Below, one piece after another: positions 20,121 to 29,216 of a stretch of 64,000 nt of DNA. The notes below the pieces were generated by a model, which was not told the origin of the DNA, made no database searches, and worked only from the letters and a program-made list of their open reading frames with translations. Source of the stretch: Aestuariibacter salexigens DSM 15300. Lineage in GTDB: Bacteria > Pseudomonadota > Gammaproteobacteria > Enterobacterales > Alteromonadaceae. The position numbers and the translations under genes are program-made. Position 1 is the first letter of the stretch. Every line of letters starts with the position of its first letter. The stretch lies in NCBI RefSeq assembly GCF_000429145.1, contig NZ_AUBH01000011.1:1-64000 (forward strand), given 5' to 3'.

Positions 20121-20537
20121 TTACTCACTGTCGTAAATCACCCTGAGATTATCAGGCAAAGGTGTCCCAGCTGGCACATATCCAACGCTGCCCTGATGAT
20201 GCTGAAGGTAAACCAGTAAGGCTTCCACTGAGGCGATTTCATTAGGTGGTTTACTGCGCCCACTGAAACGCATCTGCGCCCAATAGGATTGTATCCTTGC
20301 TTCTGTCAGGCCAACTACTTTTGTATTGAACAATACCCTTGTGGGATCGCCAGGCGGCAGCGCTATGGGAGTAAGGTTGTCGCGATTAACACCGCCCATA
20401 AACAAATCCCGAACCTGTTTTTTGCTCAGCGTCGCAGATGTGTTATCAACATTGGCTACCACTATAACCTCGCCGTCCTGAGCGAACAGGCATGCTGAAA
20501 ATGCGATGGAGGTTAACAACGTGAGGAGGCGCTTCAT
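20121..20537 (-). CDS. Small PstS-like periplasmic protein
   Basis: 138 residues from the ATG at 20537, with signal peptide MKRLLTLLTSIAFSACLFA. The rest resembles the PBP-like domain of phosphate ABC-transporter binding proteins (VIVVANVDNTSATLSKKQVRDLFMGG, SYWAQMRFSGRSKPP, GSVGYVPAG) but is less than half the size of PstS. The start overlaps the stop of the upstream barrel gene (TGATG), so the two are a translationally coupled unit. No pst transporter genes are nearby, which argues against a normal phosphate importer. Confidence 0.8.
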   Translation of the reverse strand: MKRLLTLLTSIAFSACLFAQDGEVIVVANVDNTSATLSKKQVRDLFMGGVNRDNLTPIALPPGDPTRVLFNTKVVGLTEARIQSYWAQMRFSGRSKPPNEIASVEALLVYLQHHQGSVGYVPAGTPLPDNLRVIYDSE

Positions 20538-21730
20538 CAGAATACCCACTCCAGAGCCACCTGATAAAGGTTTGCATTGCGACTGAAGTCGGCGCGTTCT
20601 ATGGTCTCATAAAAACTGCGTTCGCCACGATTACCGTTAAGCGCTGTCCATTCAAATTTCATGGCTAAAGAGGCACTGATATCCCAGCGAGCACCAAAAG
20701 ATAGACTTTCCAGATTATCAACTGGTCTGGCGTCGAGCAAAAAATCGTACGCACCGCGCAGCTGGTCAAGCTCAGGTACAAGTCTTACGGGGATTTCATT
20801 AACGCCCGCGCGATATGATATGTCAGAGTTAGCAAAGGTCGCGTAAAACTGAAAAGGATAATAATGAAAACCGGCAGTAATGTAGTAACTATCTACTTCG
20901 GGCGACAGTAACACGTCGGTAGCAATGCGCATCCACTCTACTGAGCCAAAATAGGATAAATCGTTGTAACTGGCGCTGAGCTGGAAAACCTGTACGCCCG
21001 CATCGAATGCAAGTGAATCGGCTGTGCGTTCAAAACCCGCACCGCGAATGATATTTTCGAGATCGCCCAATTCAGCAAAGTTGACGTCCAGATCGCTGGT
21101 TTGGTGGTAAGAGCCTCGGAAATTCAGATTGGCACCTTGTAAATTTAATACCAATCCATTCAGCCGTTTGATATCAGTATACACACGGGTGCCGGTCAGC
21201 AATAATTCATCTTCAAAGGTGCCATAGTAGCCTTCCAGGCTGGCTGAGAAATATTCAAGAGGAAATCTGAGCGTAGCGCTGACACCTTCATAGGTGCTAA
21301 ATAAAAAGCTGCTATAGGTTTGCTGAGGCGGCGTGATCCACGGATAGGCAAAGCCTACATCAAGTACGTCGCTGTAGTTAAAAAATGGGGTGCGTAATTT
21401 ACCGGCCTTAAGCTGAACATGCTGGCTAGGTTCAAAATTAAGATACAGCCACTCAATGCCTGAATCTCTCTCCTCCCCAGAGTGCAGCAATCCTTGCGCC
21501 ACCAGGGTAAGCTTGTCAGTGACACTAAATTCAGCCTGAAGACCCAGTAACGACTGTTCAGACAGACTGAAGGAGTCATGATAGCCCTCATAGCTGGCTA
21601 GATCTGTGTCGAGATATCCACCCACAATGCGAGCAAAGCCTGACACTTCGAGGCGTTCACTAACCTGTACCTGCGCCTGGCCCACTTTGCAGCAAACCAA
21701 CAGTGCGGCATGCAATATAAATCGTTTCAT
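20537..21730 (-). CDS. Outer-membrane beta-barrel (porin-like) protein
   Basis: 397 residues from the ATG at 21730, giving a signal peptide MKRFILHAALLVCCKVGQA; longer in-frame starts bury it. The mature protein has alternating aromatic beta-strand patterns throughout (LKAGKLRTPFFNYSDVLDVG, FHYYPFQFYATFANSD) and ends in Phe (ALEWVF), the usual C-terminal signal for barrel insertion. Substrate not evident. First gene of a two-gene unit with the PstS-like protein. Confidence 0.8.
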   Translation of the reverse strand: MKRFILHAALLVCCKVGQAQVQVSERLEVSGFARIVGGYLDTDLASYEGYHDSFSLSEQSLLGLQAEFSVTDKLTLVAQGLLHSGEERDSGIEWLYLNFEPSQHVQLKAGKLRTPFFNYSDVLDVGFAYPWITPPQQTYSSFLFSTYEGVSATLRFPLEYFSASLEGYYGTFEDELLLTGTRVYTDIKRLNGLVLNLQGANLNFRGSYHQTSDLDVNFAELGDLENIIRGAGFERTADSLAFDAGVQVFQLSASYNDLSYFGSVEWMRIATDVLLSPEVDSYYITAGFHYYPFQFYATFANSDISYRAGVNEIPVRLVPELDQLRGAYDFLLDARPVDNLESLSFGARWDISASLAMKFEWTALNGNRGERSFYETIERADFSRNANLYQVALEWVF

Positions 21731-21782
21731 TACGCTGTTCACGATTACCCGTTGTTTAAGCATAGCAGAGAGTTCCAGATAC

Positions 21783-21812
21783 AAAAAAGGGCCTTGAAAT
21801 AAGGCCCTTTAT
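21783..21812 (-). terminator. Terminator after the M3 peptidase gene
   Basis: Inverted repeat AAAGGGCC/GGCCCTTT (21786-21793 and 21803-21810) with a nine-base loop. Read on the minus strand it ends in a T run, just past the stop of the peptidase at 21826. Confidence 0.88.
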
Positions 21813-21825
21813 CATGTCAACGTGC

Positions 21826-24018
21826 TTACTCAGTTTCACCACTGGTGACCGGGAATCCCCTGTCACGCATCAGCGCTTCCACTCTCGCGTCACGTCCACG
21901 GAAGGCGCGATACGCCTCTTCGGGATCCATGGCATTGCGTACGGAGAATAGGTACTTCACTAGGCGCTCTCCGACCTCTTTATCGTAGAAACCACCGGGT
22001 GCTTCCGCGAATGCTTCGGCCGCGTCAGATGTCAGTACTTCTGCCCACATATAGCCATAGTAGCCTGTTGCATAGCCCTCTGATGAGAACACGTGACCAA
22101 ATTGTGTACTGCGATGTCGCATTACTACCTCTTCTGGCATGTTGTATTTTGCCAGCTGCTCTCGTTCGAACTGCTGAGGCTCGATGGTGTCAGGGTCGGT
22201 CGTGTGATACAGCAGGTCCATAATGGCAGAGGCCATGTATTCAGTGGTCTTAAAGCCTTCGTTGAAGGTTGCCGCATTTTTAATTTTGGCCACCAGCTCC
22301 TGTGGAATAGGCTCGCCCGTTTCATAGTGGACCAGGAATTGATTGATGACTTCGTCGGTCGTTAACCAGCGCTCTAATAACTGAGACTGGAACTCGGTGT
22401 AGTCGCGCACGCCTGAGTGAGAGGTTGGGTAGGCAACATTTGCAGACAGGAAATGTAACGCGTGACCAAACTCGTGGAAATAGGTCTCAGCATCATCCCA
22501 GGAAATCAACGTAGGCTGACCCTCTGGTCCTTTTACAAAGTTAGAGTTGTTAGATGACAGTACAGATTCTTCACCGCGGAAGGTGGTGTAGCTGCGGTAT
22601 GTGGTTGCCCACGCGCCAGAGCGCTTGCCGGTTCTGGCAAACGGATCCAGATACCAAAGTCCGATAAACTTACCGCTGTCTTTGTCTTTCACTTCCCATA
22701 CTTTCACATCCGGATGGAATACAGGAACCGTGCCTTCTGGTACCGGCGAGAAGTCGAAATTAAACAGACGGCCTGCTACGTAGAACATGGCATCACGCAG
22801 TTTGTCCAATTGCAGATACTGCTTCACTTCATCTGAATCAAGGTCATATTTCTGCTTACGCACTTTCTCTGCGTAGAAGCGATAATCCCACGGCTCGATA
22901 GTAATGTTAACGCCCTCGGCATCGGCAATCGCCTGCATATCCGCGACTTCTTCTTCCACCCGTGCAATCGCTGCTGGCCAAACCTTGTTCATTAATGCCA
23001 TGGCATTTTCCGGGTTCTTGGCCATACGGTCTTCGAGACGCCACTGGGCATAGTTGTCATAACCCAGCAGCTGCACACGCTCATGACGCAGCTTCAGAAT
23101 CTTTTTAATGATTTCGTTATTATCAAATTCATCACCGTTGTTGCCACGGTTGTAGTATGTACGCCACACTTTTTCACGCATTTCGCGGTTAGTAGAGTAG
23201 GTTAAGAAGGGGTCCATTGATGAGCGAGTGTTAGTGATTGCATACATACCCTCATGACCCCGCTCTTCGGCAGCTGTTTTGGCTGCTGACACCACTGAGT
23301 CGGGAAGTCCATCGAGCTGCTCTTTGGTTAGCAAGGTAACGTAGGCTTCTTCATCATTCAGCACGTTGCTGGAGAACTGGGTCTGTAATGTTGCCAGCTC
23401 CTGATTAATTTCGGCATAGCGCGCTTTGGCTTCACCTTCTAACGTAGCGCCGTTACGGGCAAACTGGTTGTAAACCAGCCAGGTTACACGCTGCTGCTCC
23501 GGGGTCAGTGATTGCATTTCATCACTTTCATACACGGCTTTTACGCGCTGGAACAGGTCGTCATTCTGAGTGATCTTTGAGAAAAATGCAGATAGCTTGG
23601 GTGACCACTCTTTGCGGATCTCGCGAAACTCAGGGCTGGACATGTTTGAGCTCCAGATCCCCCAATAGGTAAATACGTTACCAAGGGCGTCACCAGTGGC
23701 TTCCAGCGCTGCGATAGTATTTTCGAAATTCGGCGCTTCAGGATTGTTAACGATGGCTTCAACTTCTGCCAGATTCATTTCCATGCCTTTTTCTAACGCA
23801 GGCACGAGGTCATCTAAATCCATCTTATCAAACGCGGGGACGCCACCGTATGGACCGGTGTAGTCAGCAAGCAAGACATTTTCAGTCTGGCTCTGTTCAG
23901 GCGCAGTTTGCGCTGTCGGCGCTGATGCACTTTCAACTTGTGTGGTTTTTGTATCAGAGCAGGCACTGAGGGCCAGAGCAACCGCGGCGCTGGTCAGTGT
24001 CAGAAGGGCTTTGTTCAT
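21826..24018 (-). CDS. M3-family zinc metallopeptidase lipoprotein (Dcp-like)
   Basis: 730 residues. Lipoprotein signal MNKALLTLTSAAVALALSAC puts lipid Cys at 20. The C-terminal half carries the M3 zinc site YFHEFGHALHFL (about residues 510-520) and the downstream Glu region. It resembles peptidyl-dipeptidase Dcp/oligopeptidase A, which trim short peptides; the lipid anchor places this copy in the cell envelope, where it could process imported or wall-derived peptides. The ATG has GGGAA upstream. Monocistronic, with its own terminator. Confidence 0.92.
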   Translation of the reverse strand: MNKALLTLTSAAVALALSACSDTKTTQVESASAPTAQTAPEQSQTENVLLADYTGPYGGVPAFDKMDLDDLVPALEKGMEMNLAEVEAIVNNPEAPNFENTIAALEATGDALGNVFTYWGIWSSNMSSPEFREIRKEWSPKLSAFFSKITQNDDLFQRVKAVYESDEMQSLTPEQQRVTWLVYNQFARNGATLEGEAKARYAEINQELATLQTQFSSNVLNDEEAYVTLLTKEQLDGLPDSVVSAAKTAAEERGHEGMYAITNTRSSMDPFLTYSTNREMREKVWRTYYNRGNNGDEFDNNEIIKKILKLRHERVQLLGYDNYAQWRLEDRMAKNPENAMALMNKVWPAAIARVEEEVADMQAIADAEGVNITIEPWDYRFYAEKVRKQKYDLDSDEVKQYLQLDKLRDAMFYVAGRLFNFDFSPVPEGTVPVFHPDVKVWEVKDKDSGKFIGLWYLDPFARTGKRSGAWATTYRSYTTFRGEESVLSSNNSNFVKGPEGQPTLISWDDAETYFHEFGHALHFLSANVAYPTSHSGVRDYTEFQSQLLERWLTTDEVINQFLVHYETGEPIPQELVAKIKNAATFNEGFKTTEYMASAIMDLLYHTTDPDTIEPQQFEREQLAKYNMPEEVVMRHRSTQFGHVFSSEGYATGYYGYMWAEVLTSDAAEAFAEAPGGFYDKEVGERLVKYLFSVRNAMDPEEAYRAFRGRDARVEALMRDRGFPVTSGETE

Positions 24019-24203
24019 AGGTGTTCCCGTCTATTTTAATTATAATGATGGCGGCGTGAAAACACGTGCCGTGTAAGCTAAAACCCTTGAGTGTACAGCA
24101 GGCTTTTGGGGTGTCAAAGGCAGCTGGTCGCTAGGATCTGGTCAGTGGTCGTCTTTACGGTGGGTTCTATTGATGTGATGCACTTTCTGGACTAGTCTAC
24201 GAA

Positions 24204-24773
24204 GTGTTACGTATTCAGGGTGCCTGTTATGATGTTTCGTCGCTTGCTTATCATGAAGCGCTTCCGGGTCACCATATGCCGATAGCTCTGGCGCAGGAAA
24301 CCGACTTGCCGCTTTTTCGCCGCCAACTTGTGGTGACTGGATTTGTGGAGGGATGGGTACTGTATGCTGAGCGGCTGGCGGGCGAGTATGGCTGGTATGA
24401 AGAGGATATTTACGGTGATATTGGCCGATTATTTTATGAAGGGCTGTGCGCTGCGCGGTTAGTGGTGGATACCGGTATCCATGCCTTTGGCTGGTCGTTT
24501 GAACAAGCCAGTGAGTATTTTTCCGAGAATGTTGGTACCAGCTATGGTCTGGCACAATCAAACATTGCGCGCTATTCCGTATACACGGGTCAGGCGACTG
24601 CCTACATGGTTGGGATGCTAAAAATTGTTGAGCTACGGGAGCGTGTGCGTGATGCACTTGGAGACGAGTTTGATATCGTGGCCTTTCACACCTTAGTGCT
24701 TGATGCAGGTGCAGTGCCTTTGACGGTGTTGGAAAAGCTCGTCGATCAGGAAATTGAAAGGCTCACTCAATAG
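24204..24773 (+). pseudogene. C-terminal fragment of a DUF885-family zinc hydrolase
   Basis: About 189 codons carrying the DUF885 zinc motif AYHEALPGHH followed by typical text (FVEGWVLYAERLAGEYGWY, DTGIHAFGWSFEQASEYF, GQATAYMVG). Complete DUF885 proteins are near 580-620 residues, so the N-terminal two thirds are missing. The first codon (GTG) has no plausible ribosome site and lies just before the zinc motif. The preceding 180 bp show no recognisable N-terminal DUF885 coding in any frame. Probably a remnant after a deletion that brought it next to the M3 peptidase gene. Confidence 0.75.
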
Positions 24774-25988
24774 TCAGGGCTGCCGGATGACAACGCGGTC
24801 TTCATCAGTTAGCTGGCTAGAAGGATATTCGACAATGACATCTCCCGCGCTTACGCCGGTGAGGATCTGTGCGTAACGCTCACTTTTTTTGCCCAAGGTT
24901 ACGGGTTGCAACCTTGCCCGGTTTTCCTCAACGACAAAAAGCATCCATTCTTTTCCTTGTCGAAAAAGCGCAGTGATTGGCACGCTTAACACCTCATCCT
25001 GTTGCCAAAGAATGATAGACGCGTCTACCTGATAACCATGTCCGAGGCGCTGCCAATGCTCGTAGGGACTGACAATATCAATAATCACATTAACCCGTTG
25101 CTCTTCAATGCCAAGTGCAGAATATTTGGTAAAGCCAAATGGTTCGACGCGGGTAACCTGACCCTTTAATGTCCCATCGCCACCCCAATTGTCGATTATC
25201 ACCTCCATGCCGGGCGACACTTTTACTGCATCAACGGACAACAGCTCAACGACCAGCTCCACATCTCTTGGATCGCCAATGTCGATCAGAGGCGTGCCAG
25301 CCGACACGACGCCCTCACTTCTGGTATGAATATTTAATACGGTACCGCTGATTGGCGCGATAACCGTCATGCACTCACATTGGCCTGCCTGAGGCCGGTT
25401 TTGGGTGGGAGATTGCAATAGTGCCTGAACCTGCTGCATTTCAAAATTTTTCATTTGTAGCGCAGCGTGGGCGGTGGCCAGCGTGGCGCGAGAGGTTTTA
25501 AAGTTGCGCTGTGCATTATCAAGTTCACGTTGAGAGACCGTACCCTGGACGCGTAATTCCTGAATTCTGGATAGTTCAGCGTCAGCGAACTCAAGTTCAG
25601 CCTCGGCCTGTTTGACCGTTTCTTCTGCCAGTGCGCGGGCCGATGTCGCTGCTTGCAGCTGTGCACGAGCCTGGGCCTCACTGCGTGAGTCTAAAAATGC
25701 GGCGTCGACCGGCTCAATTTCGGCTATTCGCGTTTCTCCGGCAACGACCTGATCGCCGACGTCGTAATCGATACGTCGCAGGTGTCCCGTTATAGGGGCA
25801 GATAAGGTATACACATCATGAATGCGAGTATCGCCTTCTTCAGTGACCACAATTTGCAGCATACGCTGTTGGACTGTAGTGACATCAACCAGCTTGGGCC
25901 TTGGCCAAAACGCAACTAGCAGCCCGACGACAAGCGCCCCCAGTATGACAAGCCAGAAAAGAATGCGTTGTAGTATGGCCTTATTCAC
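24774..25988 (-). CDS. HlyD/MacA-type periplasmic adaptor of an ABC exporter
   Basis: 404 residues, GTG start with GGAG upstream. One N-terminal membrane helix (ILFWLVILGALVVGLLVAFW), a split biotinyl-lipoyl domain (APITGHLRRIDYDVGDQVVAG and APISGTVLNIHTRSEGVVSAG) and a long helical hairpin between them. Such proteins bridge an inner-membrane transporter to the outer membrane. Third gene after an ATPase and a large permease on the same strand (17-bp gap), so it should be the adaptor of that exporter. Ends one base after the DUF885 fragment on the other strand. Confidence 0.9.
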   Translation of the reverse strand: MNKAILQRILFWLVILGALVVGLLVAFWPRPKLVDVTTVQQRMLQIVVTEEGDTRIHDVYTLSAPITGHLRRIDYDVGDQVVAGETRIAEIEPVDAAFLDSRSEAQARAQLQAATSARALAEETVKQAEAELEFADAELSRIQELRVQGTVSQRELDNAQRNFKTSRATLATAHAALQMKNFEMQQVQALLQSPTQNRPQAGQCECMTVIAPISGTVLNIHTRSEGVVSAGTPLIDIGDPRDVELVVELLSVDAVKVSPGMEVIIDNWGGDGTLKGQVTRVEPFGFTKYSALGIEEQRVNVIIDIVSPYEHWQRLGHGYQVDASIILWQQDEVLSVPITALFRQGKEWMLFVVEENRARLQPVTLGKKSERYAQILTGVSAGDVIVEYPSSQLTDEDRVVIRQP

Positions 25989-26005
25989 AGGCTGATTTCT
26001 CCATG

Positions 26006-28387
26006 TTATTCGCGGGTTTTCAGTACCCGTATCAGGTCCAGTTTGTCTACCCGTCGCCTGACCAGCGCGGCAGAGAGTAATGTCGCAATGAAAATAATCA
26101 CTACTGCCTTCCCGTATGTGGAAGGCTCAATAAGGTATGGAATTCTGAAAAGCTCCGTATCAAACAAGGTAATGATAAACCACACCAGTCCGTAACCGAG
26201 TGCACACCCTAATCCGAGTCCTGCCAGGATCAGCAGCATTACTTCACCCAGTAATACGTAGGATATTTCGCCCCGGGTAAAGCCTAGCACACGCAGCGTA
26301 GCCAACTCCCTGCCGCGTTCGGACAGTGCAATGCGCGTACTGTTGTAGGCGACACCAAAGCCGAGCATGGCTGCCAGCAGACTAAACATAGACACGAATA
26401 CCATGAGGTGATCTACCAGCGTACGTTGAAATGCATCCTGTGCCGCACTTTTTATAGTAATGGCGGCAACGATAGGCGTCTGTTTCAGTTCGCTGAATAG
26501 CTGTGGTTGCTGCGCCTCATCAATCAGCAGGTTAACAAAGTTCATATTGGGTGCTTCCATCAACAACCGATTGATATACGCCAGGTTGACGTAGGCCGGC
26601 ATGCCGATGTACGTCTCAATCATCGCCGTCACGGTTAACGACAATGTAGGACGCCTGCCACTTAACACATTGACGGTGATGATGTCGCCGACCTTTACAT
26701 TGAGTTTTCTGGCCAATCGGTGGGCGATCACCAGGCCTGACTCGGGCACGGCCACAGTGATGTCATTGGCATCATCATAAATTGGCTGCAGGCTGGCATG
26801 CTGTTGAATAGCCGTTAGCGTGCCGCGATGTGTCACATTACCAACGGACAAATCAGCACTGATGTAACGCATCGGCTCGGCTCTCAATACACCCGGCAGG
26901 TGAGTGAAATCCTGTACAGCGTGAATTGCCCTTGGCTGCGACATGCCCACTACTACATCCTGACGCTGGGCCTGCTCGAAATAAACGCGAGCCATGTGAT
27001 TGAGCGCATCGTCCCACTGAAATGTCATGATCACCAGGGCGACAGAAAATCCGATGCCTGTGCTCGTCATGATTGAGCGTAAGGGCCACCGCTCAATCTG
27101 CCTGATGGCGATCCGAGTGGACTGATCTAATTTACGTTGTAATGCGCCACTGGAAATTATGCTGTGTCGATACGCCGGTGGAGAGGGAGGTGCCATGGCC
27201 TGTGCTGGAGGCAACGTCGCGGCCCGTGTGACGGCGCCAAGCGCGCCCAGCACGGATGCCAGCACACCGGCCAGGACAGCGAGTACATAGTTGTGCACAC
27301 CGGGCTGAAAAATCAGCACTGGAAAGCGGAACATCTGCGCATACATGTCAATGTTGTAATGACCGAATAAAACGCCCACCGCACAGCCAATCAGTGTGCC
27401 AGTGGCGCCGATAACCAGCATCATGCGGACGTAATGCCACGCTATCTGCGTGCCGCTGTAGCCAAATGCTTTGAGCAATCCGATTTCAGTGCGTTCAGTG
27501 GCAATTAAACGACTTAGCACCATATTGGCCAGAAAAATGGCCACGGAGATAAAGATCACGGGAAGCACCATTGCCATACTTTTTTGCTGCGCAATTTCGT
27601 TCTGAATAAACCAGTTCGACATTTGCTCAGAGCGTGGGATAGCACTGATTCCACCGTAGGGCTTGAGCAGCGTATCCAATTCGGTCATGACTGCTCGTGC
27701 ATCTGCTCCATGGTGTAAAGACAAGGCCACATCGTTGAATGCATCCTTCAAATCGAACGCTGAGGCCAGCACCTCTCGAGACATCCATAAAATACCAAAA
27801 CGTTGGTCATCTGGTAGCAAGGCGCCGGGCCCCAGTGCATAGATAAATTCCGGGCATAGTGCGATGCCAACGACGGTAAGTGAGCGTTTACTACCTTGTA
27901 AAATCGCAGCGAGATTGTCGCCAATATCCAACTGGTGAGCATCAGCAAAGTTCTCGCTGACTATAACTTCATCCTCGGCACGGCCAGAGATCCAACGGCC
28001 TTTGCGTAATACCAACTGGTTCAATGTTGGCTGTTGATGCTCAGGAATAGACAGCAGACGGCCCGTTACGGGCTCATTAAAGTCAGGTACATCAAGTGTG
28101 ACGTACTGCGAGATGCGGGTCTCTACACTCATCACACCGTCCAGCTCGGCAATACGATGGGTAAGAAAATCAGGTGCTCGCGTCAGCCCGGCAAACACAT
28201 CGGCAAAACGATAGCGTTGATAGTAGGTATCCGTGGTGTCCTCCAGCGCTTCAATGGTGGTCAGTGACATCACCAATGTGGCAATACCGGACGCGATCAC
28301 CAATGCCACGGCCAGTACTTGCCCACGTAATTTGACAAGATCACGCCAGCGCTTTTTATCCAGTGGCGAGAAATGAACGATGGCCAT
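26006..28387 (-). CDS. FtsX-family ABC transporter permease (two FtsX domains)
   Basis: 793 residues with about eight membrane helices: one near 20-45, triplets near 270-390 and 660-790, and one mid-protein near 440. It has two FtsX-like blocks and two periplasmic MacB-type core regions. Motifs such as RTEIGLLKAFGYSG and RGRELATLRVLGFTRGE are the coupling-helix text of LolC/MacB-like permeases. Starts inside the stop of the ATPase gene (TAATG). Substrate not predictable from sequence: candidates are lipophilic compounds or envelope lipids. Confidence 0.92.
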   Translation of the reverse strand: MAIVHFSPLDKKRWRDLVKLRGQVLAVALVIASGIATLVMSLTTIEALEDTTDTYYQRYRFADVFAGLTRAPDFLTHRIAELDGVMSVETRISQYVTLDVPDFNEPVTGRLLSIPEHQQPTLNQLVLRKGRWISGRAEDEVIVSENFADAHQLDIGDNLAAILQGSKRSLTVVGIALCPEFIYALGPGALLPDDQRFGILWMSREVLASAFDLKDAFNDVALSLHHGADARAVMTELDTLLKPYGGISAIPRSEQMSNWFIQNEIAQQKSMAMVLPVIFISVAIFLANMVLSRLIATERTEIGLLKAFGYSGTQIAWHYVRMMLVIGATGTLIGCAVGVLFGHYNIDMYAQMFRFPVLIFQPGVHNYVLAVLAGVLASVLGALGAVTRAATLPPAQAMAPPSPPAYRHSIISSGALQRKLDQSTRIAIRQIERWPLRSIMTSTGIGFSVALVIMTFQWDDALNHMARVYFEQAQRQDVVVGMSQPRAIHAVQDFTHLPGVLRAEPMRYISADLSVGNVTHRGTLTAIQQHASLQPIYDDANDITVAVPESGLVIAHRLARKLNVKVGDIITVNVLSGRRPTLSLTVTAMIETYIGMPAYVNLAYINRLLMEAPNMNFVNLLIDEAQQPQLFSELKQTPIVAAITIKSAAQDAFQRTLVDHLMVFVSMFSLLAAMLGFGVAYNSTRIALSERGRELATLRVLGFTRGEISYVLLGEVMLLILAGLGLGCALGYGLVWFIITLFDTELFRIPYLIEPSTYGKAVVIIFIATLLSAALVRRRVDKLDLIRVLKTRE

Positions 28388-29103
28388 TACCAGTCAAGCT
28401 CTGCTGCTGAGACACGCTGACGGTTGTGCTCAATGCCTGCTATGCGGCCATCTGAAATAGAGACAATTCTGTCTGCCATGCCGCCGACTACCGTGTTATG
28501 TGTGATGACGGCGGTAGAGGTGCCGAGTTCTCTATTAATGGTGGCAATGGCATCCATTACCAGAATGCCTGTCTGTTTATCCAAAGCGCCGGTGGGTTCA
28601 TCACACAGCAGAATATCCGGCTGTTTAGCGATCGCCCGGGCGATGGCCACCCGCTGTTGTTCGCCGCCGGACAGTTGGGCGGGGAAATGATCGAGACGGT
28701 TTTCCAGCTTTACCAGCTCCAAAGCCTGTTCGGGAGAGAGAGGATGTTGGGCAATTTCGGTCACCAGAGCCACGTTCTCGCGCGCGGTCAAACTGGGGAT
28801 CAGGTTGTAAAACTGGAACACAAAACCGACGTGATCGCGTCGAAACAGGGTTAGGTCGTGCTCAGACATCCGGCTCAGATCAGCGTTGTCGAACAGCACA
28901 CTGCCTGTCGTGGGTCTATCCAGACCGCCAAGAATGTTCAGCAAGGTCGACTTGCCACTGCCGGAGGCCCCAAGTAGCACCACCATTTCACCCCGGTACA
29001 GCTCAAAAGACACGCCGTCCAACGCGCGCACCTCAACTTCACCGGTCTGATAGACTTTGGTGATGTCTTTAGCAACAAGTGTGGGCAGCGTGTTGTCGGG
29101 CAT
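28387..29103 (-). CDS. LolD/MacB-type ABC transporter ATP-binding protein
   Basis: About 238 residues from the ATG at 29103 (another in-frame ATG at 29139 adds 12 residues; neither has a clear ribosome site). Walker [11 protein letters not shown]-loop FQFYNLIP, signature [14 protein letters not shown], Walker [13 protein letters not shown] and the H-loop (ITHNT) are all intact. First gene of a three-gene operon with the FtsX permease and HlyD adaptor. Divergent from the DUF6065 gene. Confidence 0.93.
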   Translation of the reverse strand: MPDNTLPTLVAKDITKVYQTGEVEVRALDGVSFELYRGEMVVLLGASGSGKSTLLNILGGLDRPTTGSVLFDNADLSRMSEHDLTLFRRDHVGFVFQFYNLIPSLTARENVALVTEIAQHPLSPEQALELVKLENRLDHFPAQLSGGEQQRVAIARAIAKQPDILLCDEPTGALDKQTGILVMDAIATINRELGTSTAVITHNTVVGGMADRIVSISDGRIAGIEHNRQRVSAAELDW

Positions 29104-29216
29104 ACAGCTAAGTTTTGTTGATTTGCTGTCTGGCACCATAAGAAAGTTTGCTTACTGACGCCTTGATCCGCATCATACAAGCCATAACAAAAAGCTCGAC
29201 CAGACAAGACGCCCTT

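Noticed and set aside
24142-24657. 171-codon minus-strand frame opposite the DUF885 fragment
   Set aside because: His/Gln/Pro-rich shadow composition; the plus strand carries a recognisable zinc motif.
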